From Paraburkholderia bryophila (GTDB taxonomy: Bacteria > Pseudomonadota > Gammaproteobacteria > Burkholderiales > Burkholderiaceae), in contig NZ_JACCAS010000002.1 of the NCBI RefSeq assembly GCF_013409255.1, positions 1,364,001 through 1,428,000 on the forward strand: DNA of 64,000 bases, given 5' to 3'. Shown here in pieces: positions 52,922 through 61,400 of the stretch (within the stretch, counting starts at the first letter, position 1; each line of letters starts with the position of its first letter). Position numbers and translations under genes: made by a program. The notes beneath the pieces are model-generated. The model ran no database searches and was not told where the DNA came from. It saw only the letters and a program-made list of their open reading frames with translations.

Positions 52922-53782
52922 ATGAGCTTACCGAATCACCGACCCACCCGCTCATCCCTTCGTCGGGCCACTACAAAAAAACAGGACGCAACTACAGTCC
53001 ATTTCTCCGCGATTTCGCTCGCTGCAGTCATCATCAGTGGAGCCGCTCTTGCAGGGACGATATTTCTCTGGATGCTCAAAAATGCCGGGATGTCATACAG
53101 AAGCGGGTACCTCCTCGCATTCGGCTTGCAACCGGACGCTATGCCGTGGAGTAGCGATGACCTTGCGTATCTGGGTTACTACGCACAGGAGGACCTACTG
53201 GTCGACTTGCTTGGGCTATTTGTCGGCCTCATGCTCTTTATAGCCGCAGTGCTCTACGCTGGCAACTGGATGAACCACCACATGTCGAAGCGCCGGGAGC
53301 AAAAGGGTATTAGGACGACCCTGAAAAAGTCAGAAAATTTCGTAACGCAGGAAATCATATTCTTTTGTGTGACAGCTATCGTGTTTTTCTCTCTCATGTA
53401 TTTCAGCGTCCTTCCGATGGCCCTGTTCAATCCAGCGCGCAGCCGAGGAGAAAAGGTCGCCCAAACGGAGATGACAGCCATCCGTGAGTGGCGCATCGAT
53501 GAGCTCAAGAAGCACAAGCTGAACTTCGTAGAGATTACGCGGGACAAAGCTGACCCCGTGACAGGAGTCATTATCTCGTGCACGGAAAAGTTCTGTGGAA
53601 TCTATTCATCGGGTGGCCCCGTCCACACACACATGGTTCCGCTGACTGACATCAAAACGTGGTCAAAGATAGAGTGGGAAAACGTACCCGCCAGCACGCG
53701 CATTGATTCGAGTCACAAGACGAGCCCAGCCCCGCACGTTGCAGGAAGCTCGGAGGTAAGGCCCGCGTCTGCGGCTCATTGA
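52922..53782 (+). CDS. Membrane protein with three predicted segments
   Basis: ATG at 52922 (MSLPNHRPTRSSLRRATTKK) gives 286 residues. Hydrophobic segments lie at about 34-55 (ISLAAVIISGAALAGTIFLW), 103-124 (LLGLFVGLMLFIAAVLYAG) and 155-175 (IIFFCVTAIVFFSLMYFSVL). The C-terminal 100 residues are soluble, with a Cys pair (CTEKFCGIY). No family recognised. It may be an envelope sensor or an accessory to the nearby secretion module, but there is no direct evidence. Confidence 0.6.
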   Translation: MSLPNHRPTRSSLRRATTKKQDATTVHFSAISLAAVIISGAALAGTIFLWMLKNAGMSYRSGYLLAFGLQPDAMPWSSDDLAYLGYYAQEDLLVDLLGLFVGLMLFIAAVLYAGNWMNHHMSKRREQKGIRTTLKKSENFVTQEIIFFCVTAIVFFSLMYFSVLPMALFNPARSRGEKVAQTEMTAIREWRIDELKKHKLNFVEITRDKADPVTGVIISCTEKFCGIYSSGGPVHTHMVPLTDIKTWSKIEWENVPASTRIDSSHKTSPAPHVAGSSEVRPASAAH

Positions 53783-54071
53783 CGCGCAGGTGACCACCAG
53801 CTCCAATGGAGCTGGCGCAGCGAAGATGCCTTCGAAATGCTGAGAGTTAGCCACAACCCATTACCTGCCGTGCGCCGCAATTAGAAGCCAAGACAGAAAA
53901 CAATGATTTTCCTGTTCGCGCGTCCTCGTCGGACGTCTTTTAGGTCTATGCGGAAAGTGGTAGTCCCATTACTACAAAAGAGAAAACGTCACGAGCACTC
54001 ACTCACCTTCGAATGTCTCTGGATGTCACGTACCGCATCGCGCCTCGCGGAGGTGCTATCGGATAGCGACA

Positions 54072-55106
54072 TTACTCTGTGCTTTGGCGCCCCGACGGTA
54101 GATGCAGTTCTGCCCGAGCGTGTGCGATAAAGGCCAAAGGCTGTAGTTGCTGGCTGCCATTCAACCCGCGTACGGCGGTCAGTGACTGGTACGCCGTCGC
54201 TGCGTATTGCAGGCCAGCAGCAGTGGCTGCTGAGGCGCTCGCAACATCTCCCGACTTAATTGCTAAACCGGTTGCAAGCAATGGCATTAGCGACCCAAAC
54301 GCTATCTTCGTCCAGTTCGGCCTCATGGCATCGACTAGCTCGTCTACCTGTTGTCGTGACTCGTGGATTAACTGCTGAGTGGCGATGAGTCGATGCTCGA
54401 CATCGTCCAATTCGGCAATGAATGCACATCGCGCCTCCACGAGCTGGCGCACTGCTGGGAGCAAGTGACCGTGACGCTGCTTAAACGCGACCAACTGGTC
54501 CAAGGTGACCGGCTCGTCGGGAAACGGTAGTAGCGCAGTCAGTATGACCTCCCGAGCTTTCTGACGGTGCAGCATGCGTTTATCGGTTTGTGGTCGATTG
54601 CGTACGCCGAACAAATTCGCAAACGCCAATCTGTTTGTCACAGGCGCAGCATCAATTTCCGGGATGCTGCCTAGGCACGATGCGAGGTATGCCATGAAAA
54701 GATTGGCAACGGGTTCGTCGACGTCGTACCACGCATAATTCACCCGTGTGGCCAGCCCCCGGTCGAGCAGATACTCTGGAATATTTCCCAGCTTTTCGAC
54801 ATGTATACGCATGCGTCGCACGTCACGTTTCCCATGCAACGCATGCTTTCCCCTCATCTGCCGGTCCAAGAGTTCCACAAACAGCTTCTCAAACTCATCA
54901 AGATGTCGTAGGTACTGTGCCGGAAATAGCTGCTCGACCATCCCCGCCTGGACTAAGCGGCGCATAAAGTCGTCGAGCGACTCCGGGCGGTCGATGTACT
55001 CCATTGGCACAATAGACGACAACTTATCCCAATAGAGCAGGGTCTTGATTGTCCAGCGCTCGTTGGGAACCGAGATATAGGGAAAGTAAAGCGCGTTGTT
55101 TCGCAT
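54072..55106 (-). CDS. DUF6236 protein
   Basis: 344 residues. The N-terminus has the DUF6236 signature: NNALYFPYISVPNERWTIKT followed by LLYWDKLSSIVP. The rest is helical, ending with two weakly hydrophobic helices (FGSLMPLLATGLAIKSG, SAATAAGLQYAATAY). Members are found on mobile and accessory DNA, sometimes near defence genes. Role unknown. Confidence 0.7.
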   Translation of the reverse strand: MRNNALYFPYISVPNERWTIKTLLYWDKLSSIVPMEYIDRPESLDDFMRRLVQAGMVEQLFPAQYLRHLDEFEKLFVELLDRQMRGKHALHGKRDVRRMRIHVEKLGNIPEYLLDRGLATRVNYAWYDVDEPVANLFMAYLASCLGSIPEIDAAPVTNRLAFANLFGVRNRPQTDKRMLHRQKAREVILTALLPFPDEPVTLDQLVAFKQRHGHLLPAVRQLVEARCAFIAELDDVEHRLIATQQLIHESRQQVDELVDAMRPNWTKIAFGSLMPLLATGLAIKSGDVASASAATAAGLQYAATAYQSLTAVRGLNGSQQLQPLAFIAHARAELHLPSGRQSTE

Positions 55107-55426
55107 CTTGGGTCTAGAGAACTAGCGGTGTATGTCTCACATGCTAACAAGCTTCCGCGTGAGACATCTTAACTACGTTAAACCGCAAACTGAACTGGAT
55201 TGCGCGGCATTTACAGTGTCTCCGGTCATGCGCTCAGGCGAGCAACCACATTCACGCCGAGGTAGCGCACCTCGAAATCGTCGCAACCAGACACCCGTGC
55301 GCCCCGGTGGCATTTCCCTCAGTATAGCCACCATGGAAAAGAGCTGTGTTTGCTCTCTTATGTTATGCGCTTACGGCGATGCCTATGGCATAGTGCGAAC
55401 AGTTATCAACTCTACAAAGGAACGCA
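55107..55426. other. Upstream region of the H-NS gene
   Basis: No gene seen in 320 bases. It lies between divergent genes. AAAGGAACGC just before ATG 55427 is the hns ribosome site. A small inverted repeat, TGCCTATGGCA, lies near 55380, but no clear promoter hexamers were found. Confidence 0.4.
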
Positions 55427-56236
55427 ATGGCAACATTAGAGCAAATTCAGGCAAAACTGAAACGACTACAGGCGCAGGCGGACGCCCTACTGGCAAAGAA
55501 AGCTCAGGCAGCAGTCGACCAGATTCGTGCGTTGATGCTGAAGCACGGTTTAACGACGACAGACATTGAAAGCAACGCGACGGCAGCGCGAGTAGCGAAT
55601 GGACAGAAGGGCGCCGCCGCCGCTGGCAAAACGAGAATTGCCCGTGGTATAAAAGCCAAAGCTGCGCCGAAGTATCAGCACCCCAAAACGGGAGCCACAT
55701 GGACCGGCCACGGTCGCGCGCCGACGTGGATTGTTGAAGCCAAAGACAGGAACAAGTTCCTGATTGCAGGCGGCGCTAAAGCGACTGTCGCGACGCCCGC
55801 GGGTGCCGTGAGCAAGGCGAAAACTGCGGTGAAGAAGGCCTCGAAGGGAGTTGGTACGGCGTCTACCAAGGGTCAGCCGAAAGGTCCGCAGCCGGCGCTT
55901 TACCGTGACCCCAAGTCCGGTGCGACTTGGAGCGGTCGTGGTCCGGCGCCGGCGTGGCTGGCTGGTGCCAAGGACCGGACACGGTTTCTGATTGATGGCG
56001 CGAGCGCTGAGGTTGCGGTGGCCAAGACGAGCAAGCCGAAAGCCGCCGCGAAGAAAGCCGTAGCGAAGGAGGTGGACGCTAAGAAAGCTCCGGCAGCGAA
56101 GAAGGTAGTCGCCAACAAGAAGGCACCGGCAAAGAAAGCTCCGGTGAAAAAGGCAGTTGCTTCCAAGAAGGTTGTTGCGAAAGTTGATGCCGTCGTTGTT
56201 GCACCGGAAACTACGGTCGCGGAAACGAGCGCTTAA
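55427..56236 (+). CDS. H-NS-family protein with two DNA-binding motifs and H1-like tail
   Basis: H-NS proteins coat A/T-rich DNA and silence foreign genes. This one has 269 residues against roughly 100-135 for a typical member. A coiled-coil oligomer domain (1-45) leads to a first DNA-binding motif (HPKTGATWTGHGRAPTWI, 85-102). A second copy follows (DPKSGATWSGRGPAPAWL, 161-178), then a Lys/Ala-rich tail (about 195-250, KKAPAKKAPVKKAV) like histone H1. Burkholderia H-NS proteins with one motif and such a tail exist; the doubled motif may allow bridging within one subunit. Confidence 0.85.
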   Translation: MATLEQIQAKLKRLQAQADALLAKKAQAAVDQIRALMLKHGLTTTDIESNATAARVANGQKGAAAAGKTRIARGIKAKAAPKYQHPKTGATWTGHGRAPTWIVEAKDRNKFLIAGGAKATVATPAGAVSKAKTAVKKASKGVGTASTKGQPKGPQPALYRDPKSGATWSGRGPAPAWLAGAKDRTRFLIDGASAEVAVAKTSKPKAAAKKAVAKEVDAKKAPAAKKVVANKKAPAKKAPVKKAVASKKVVAKVDAVVVAPETTVAETSA

Positions 56237-56386
56237 CTGAGTTCGTGCGTCGACGAAATTCGCTGCAGATGAAGGACCGCGAGACAGGATTGCCTCGCGG
56301 GGATACGGACGCCGCCAAACTGCGGAATTCGTCGTCTGCGAGCTCCCACACGTGCTCTCGCATACAACGTCTGCGCTGCTCTCTCG

Positions 56387-56953
56387 TCAGATGGGCATCG
56401 TCGTCCTCAGGCTCTCCCGTACTTCGTGCAAGGCGCGGCGGAGCTCTTTCGCGTCGACTTGGAGGTCCGTAAAAACAGTTTTCGCGTTATCGCGCATGCG
56501 CACCTCGCGTGCGCCATTTGTCACCGTACCGTACTTCAACTGCAATGGGTCCAGCTTCTCGACGTGCGTTGACGGCGGACGTTTGCCATAGATGGTGGTG
56601 TCCTGCTTAATCACCTCAGCGATGTAACAAAGGATGCCGTCAGGCGACTTATCCAAGCTCATGCGCTCAGCCGCGTGCGCCCAAACCGACTCTTGCGCAC
56701 GAGCCTCGCTGTAGACGATTTCGGCGGCTTTTCGCAGCGATACGCGCCCTCCCCAGCGCAGGTACCAGATACTTTCCAACTTGCGACCGTAGCTGCCCGG
56801 CCAGCGCAGCCACTGGACAAAGGCCATAAGGAAGAGCACGTCTGTCAGACACCAGCAGGCCCGGGCCCAAACGTGGCTGTGCACGTCGCCTAGTGTCAGC
56901 GCCGTGCCAACCAAGAACATCGAGAAGGCTTGTAAGGCGGGGTTCGCGAGCAT
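56387..56953 (-). CDS. Membrane protein of unknown function
   Basis: 188 residues. Two hydrophobic segments at the N-terminus (AFSMFLVGTALTLGDV and WCLTDVLFLMAFVQWLRW) precede a soluble domain of about 130 residues with no known motif. The soluble part is helical and charged (VRMRDNAKTVFTDLQVDAKE). It is cytoplasmic or periplasmic depending on insertion. It converges on the hns gene. The family was not recognised. Confidence 0.5.
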   Translation of the reverse strand: MLANPALQAFSMFLVGTALTLGDVHSHVWARACWCLTDVLFLMAFVQWLRWPGSYGRKLESIWYLRWGGRVSLRKAAEIVYSEARAQESVWAHAAERMSLDKSPDGILCYIAEVIKQDTTIYGKRPPSTHVEKLDPLQLKYGTVTNGAREVRMRDNAKTVFTDLQVDAKELRRALHEVRESLRTTMPI

Positions 56954-57036
56954 CTCGGTCCTCTTCTCATTGTGCGACGCCCGGTTGGGTCCGGCACGCG
57001 CGTTGCGCGTCGTTCGTCACCCTGCAGTCCGCGCGC

Positions 57037-57423
57037 TCAGACGCCGACGACGTGCTCGTAGAACCAGTCGTTGAACGCATCGAAGCCCTGTACGGTCAGC
57101 CCGAGCCGATGCGCATTCTCGCAGGCCCGCACCAGCATCCAGCACGCAGCTTCCTCGAGGTCGGCGTCGAAGTCCGGAGCATCGGTTTTGTCAAAGTGCC
57201 GCAGCGCCCTACCCACCCGGTTCTCCGTGTCATGGAAGGTTTTGTAGTTCAGCGACCGGCCGTGCAGTTGAGTGTGCACCAGGTCGGTCGCCTCAAACTG
57301 CCAGTCAAGGACCGCCTGCTTGCCGGCGCGTCGTAATGCTTGGCCGAGCACCAGTTCGGCGGCGCTGGCCAGAGTGATGGCCGAGGCGAAGCGCTGGCGC
57401 TCCAGGAACGCGACGAGGGCCAT
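57037..57423 (-). CDS. Hypothetical helical protein
   Basis: 128 residues of regular helices (FASAITLASAAELVLGQALR, HGRSLNYKTFHDTENRVGRA, DLEEAACWMLVRACENAHRL). The internal Asn/Asp/His content and length recall small ligand-binding or HEPN-like helical folds, but I cannot name it. ATG after GGAGATGGCC-like sequence. Function unknown. Confidence 0.5.
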   Translation of the reverse strand: MALVAFLERQRFASAITLASAAELVLGQALRRAGKQAVLDWQFEATDLVHTQLHGRSLNYKTFHDTENRVGRALRHFDKTDAPDFDADLEEAACWMLVRACENAHRLGLTVQGFDAFNDWFYEHVVGV

Positions 57424-57587
57424 CTCCAGCTGCTCGCGCGAGGTCGACGCGGTTGCAGGTTTGCGCGGTCATATGCAGCTCCCGGGACGGATGTGGAGAT
57501 GCCAGTCTACTGTCGCCCGCGGCGCGTTCCCGCGGAAACTTTTTGACAGCCATGGCCGACGCGCCGACCACGCGTGCTTCCGGTCGA

Positions 57588-57839
57588 CTAGCACGCGCGC
57601 GAAGTCAGCGCGGCGTGCAGAGTCACCGCTAATGCAACGACTGCCACGCAGACGGCCGCCAGGGCGATGATGCCGAAGACGATAGCGGCGCCGGCCGGGT
57701 GCGCATCGAGCCGCTCAACGAAGTTGCTACACGCGTCGATGAGCGCGGCGCATCCTACGACCCCTACTGTCCGCCGTCGTGCCGGCCGCGCGCGCTGTAC
57801 CGCTTTTACTGAACCACCCGTCGGTTGCTGCTCGCTCAT
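57588..57839 (-). CDS. Small one-pass membrane protein
   Basis: 83 residues. A basic N-terminus (RARPARRRTVGVV) is followed by one or two hydrophobic segments, the stronger being AAIVFGIIALAAVCVAVVAL. By the positive-inside rule the N-terminus would be cytoplasmic. No family recognised. Confidence 0.5.
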   Translation of the reverse strand: MSEQQPTGGSVKAVQRARPARRRTVGVVGCAALIDACSNFVERLDAHPAGAAIVFGIIALAAVCVAVVALAVTLHAALTSRAC

Positions 57840-58034
57840 CTCGTATCACCATCCCGCCGTTCGGCGCTCATTGAAGGTGTACGGATTCTTTTACAGGCCG
57901 CGGCGTTTTCCGATAGACGCCCGCCTTACCCTGCCTTGTCCGGCGCAGCCCTGCCTTAGCCTGCCTTAGGGCGCATGGTGATGACAGATTCTCAGGGTAT
58001 GGTGTCTGGAGTAACGCGAGCGAAATCGTCGAAG

Positions 58035-58376
58035 CTACGCCCAACGGACAGGTTTCCCGCACGTAGAGCAGTGCGAGGCACTTCGTTCGAGGGAGCCATT
58101 GCAGAAGCTGCACGTGTAGACGGGGTCGCCCTCAAACGATATACGCCCGGTCAGCGTTGGTCGGGATGCGTTGACCGGTGCAGCTTGACTAGCCTTATTT
58201 TGCGGTTGCGGTTGCGGTTGCGGTTGCGGTTGCGGTTGCGGTTGCGGTGCGCAGTGATTGCAGGTTTTCGCCGATGCCGACCAGCAATTTGTTTTGCACA
58301 CCAGTTTCCCGCAAAGTGAACAGCGGTGCCGAGGCGAATGGGGAGTGCAGCCGCATCTCTCACAACGCTCTTTCAT
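58035..58376 (-). CDS. Two-zinc-finger protein with (PQ)n linker
   Basis: ATG at 58376, after GGAGGGACCG, gives 113 residues; the frame opens at 58574 but the earlier part is not protein-like. A Cys-rich N-terminal finger (CERCGCTPHS, CSLCGKLVCKTNC, CNHC) leads into eight Pro-Gln pairs. A C-terminal zinc ribbon follows (YTCSFCNGSLERSASHCSTC). The linker is encoded by an exact hexanucleotide tandem repeat. Such proteins bind nucleic acid or ubiquitin-like partners. No closer call is possible. Confidence 0.55.
   Translation of the reverse strand: MKERCERCGCTPHSPRHRCSLCGKLVCKTNCWSASAKTCNHCAPQPQPQPQPQPQPQPQNKASQAAPVNASRPTLTGRISFEGDPVYTCSFCNGSLERSASHCSTCGKPVRWA
58202..58249 (-). repeat. GCGGTT hexanucleotide microsatellite
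   Basis: Seven exact GCGGTT units at 58202-58243 and a partial eighth. It codes the Pro-Gln linker of the zinc-finger protein on the minus strand. Gain or loss of a unit keeps the frame and changes linker length by two residues. Confidence 0.9.
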
Positions 58377-58497
58377 CGGTCCCTCCGTCAGAATTGTTGC
58401 GTGGATTTTGCTGGCCGTCCTCGCTCCCAGGAGCAGCCTCAGCACAGACATCGATGCGTTTCCATCCGACGGTATTCCAGAAACCGACGGCTCAGAT

Positions 58498-61400
58498 TCA
58501 GGCCACTGACTGTGCAAGCGACGGCTCTTCGTCGACCAAGTCTTCGCGGTCTCCCTTCCATTCCCGGTACTCAACTAGCGCCGGCACCCGCTCAATAGCT
58601 CCCAAGGGCTCAATGCCAAGCGCATACATGCGGGCCAGCAGGTCGTTGAACACTTCCTCCCTGCGCATCGACCAGGTCGAAGCAAAGCAGCGCCAGAAGA
58701 CCCAACCGGCGCGCTCAAGCACCCGCTGCCGATTCATATCCGCTTGCCATCGGTCGGGGCCATGAAACTCATCGCCATCCAGTTCGATGGCAAGCCGCGC
58801 GTCGTTCGCGCCCTCAACCACCATGTCGATGCGAAACGCGCCCGCCTTCACCTGTGGAATGACACGGTAGCCCCGGTTCACCAGCTCCGTGTACACCTGC
58901 CGCTCAAAGCCCGACTCGCATAAGTCGATGAGGCTTTTTTCCTCCTCGCCGTTGCCCTGCTGGTCGATTGGCATCGAGAAATGCTGTAACAGGCCTGCAC
59001 GCAGGTCCTTCCCTGATGCCGATAGCTCCGAGAGTTTCACCGAGCGCACGAGATACATGCGGTCCTGCGCGCGACTCGCCGCTACGTTGAACCTCTGCTC
59101 TGACGACTGGTCCGAAAGCGCGCGCGTACCGGATGAGTCGATGACAAGCGACAGGAAGATGATATGGCGCTCGGCACCCTGGAATGTCCGGGCATCGCCG
59201 CAGGCGAACTTGCGCCGGTGCAGTTCACCCGCGTCGCAACGCTCGCGCACGAGCGTGTCGATGTACTTCCCTTGCTCTGGCCCGAGCAGCGTGACCACGC
59301 CCAGCGTGCGATGCTCGAACTGCGGGTTGGCGATGATGGCCTGAATTTCGGCCGCAATCGCCTCTGCCTCCGCGCGGTTGATATCCCTCTTGTCGCGCAA
59401 GCCATGCGGCACGTAGATGTCGACCAGCGGCGGGTCAATCCTCTGTGACATCTTGGGAATGCGCAGTGGCTGGATGAAATCCTTGTAGAAGTGCTTGTTG
59501 CTGTACGCGATGATGGGCGGAACGCACCGGAAGTGCTCACGCAGCATGACCTTCTGCGCGGCGAACACCGTCGACGCGATATCGTAGAGCGACTTTTCCG
59601 GCGTCAGCACGGGCGCATGGGGCTGGTCAGCGAGGAATCGGTCCTTCAGCTCCTGAATTCGCACGGCAGAGATGAAGCTGCCATCCGGCGACACCTGCCG
59701 GTCGTCGCCAACCACCAGAATCTTCTTGCCGCGCAAGACTGCCGGCAACGCCCACAGGTCAGACTGCGACGCCTCGTCGACGATGACGAGGTCGAAAGCG
59801 CCGAGGTTGGCCGGGAGCGTTTCCGACACCTTGGCGTGGCTCATCACCCAGCACGGCACGGCGTCTTGTGCGTCGTGCATCGCCTTCTGCGCGTCGCGGC
59901 GGTGCCGGACTGCATTGGGGCCAGTGCCGGCGCCGATGCGGCGAATTGCAGTACGGTATGTCTCGAGCGCCGACAGCACCTTGGGCGTCGCGTTCATTTT
60001 GGTGGACAGCCATGCCGACTTTGACACCATGCTCGAGTACAGGCGGGAGAGCCCCGACTCGACATCCCGGCGCTGGGCCGCGAGTTCAAGCAGTTCCTGC
60101 CGCGCTTCGATGCTTTCCAGGTAGTCGCGCACACGCGCCCAGTTCCACGCTTCGCGCCAGCTTGCGGGCCACGTGACGTCTTCACCCGCGGCAGGCACCG
60201 GGACGCCGCGGAGACGCGCGGCAAGGCGCACTGCACCAGCAGTCTCAATCTTCTTGCTGAGCGTGCGGACCGCTTCCAGCTCGTTGAAGAGTCCTTCGAT
60301 GCGCCGCAGTTCTGCAACCAGCTCGGCGTAGTCGGCCGCCGCTTTCTCGGCCGGCAACGCTGGCTCACCCAGACGGTTCCCCGCAAAATCGCGCAGTCGC
60401 TCCGCCACCGGACCGCGGGTGCCCGCGAGCTTCTCGCGCAGGATGCTTAGGTTCGTCATCGCCTGCGCCAGGTCAACGCGGCTCAGGTGCTGGCGCAGAT
60501 ACTCCCGAACGCGCGAAAGCTGCTGTGAACCACCCCGAAGGTCGTCCACGGGCGGCACTGCAAACACCTTGTCGGCGACCGCGGTCAGATGGACGTCGTG
60601 GTTCGTCGCGAAAGCATGTGCCTTGCGCGCAGCGATGGTGACCCGCTCAATATGACGCAACTGCGTGACGCTCGGTGTGAGTCTCGGGACGACCAGGACA
60701 TCGGCGAACTCGTTCCAGCGCGCGCAAAAGGATGCAACCTTCTCGTGAAGGTTCACATATGAGAGCACATGCTGCCAGTCGGCTTCGTTCTTCGGCGCGA
60801 TTTCGGCGATACGAATTGCTGCCACCATTTCCTTGGCATCGCCCGCGCCCATTGCGAACATGCCGAAGGGCTTGCCGGTCTTTGCCGCGCGCTCAAGCGC
60901 CTCTTTCATCTTCGGTGAGCCAAGCGCGGCCTCGTCGATTTTTACCGGGCGCTGCATGAATGCCGAGCGCGCCTCCATCAGCTGGTCGGATTCCCCAAAA
61001 AGCGCTTCCAGCGCCATGCGTTCAGTCGCGTGGTCGGCGCGGCGGCATTTGCGCCGTAGGTCAAACGGCCATGTCTCTTCGGTTTCTTCAATCTCGATGG
61101 CGAGTGTTACGGCCGCGTCGACCTTGGCGAGCATGTCGCGCGCATGCTCGTAAACATCGTCAGTTGTCGCCCTCAACGGAATGAGCGTGCCCTTGGCCTC
61201 CGCCTCCTTGAGGCTCACGATATTCACCATGACCGTATGCAGCCGGCGGACATCATCCACGGTCAGGAGCGCGGCACTCGACGGCAGATGCGACGAAACG
61301 TATCCAATGTCGGAGCCGATGTTGCGCCGCGCCTCGCGCAACGCACTGACTTCCTCGGCGACCAGCGGCGGCGCATTCTCGGGAGCAAGCGAGAGCGAAT

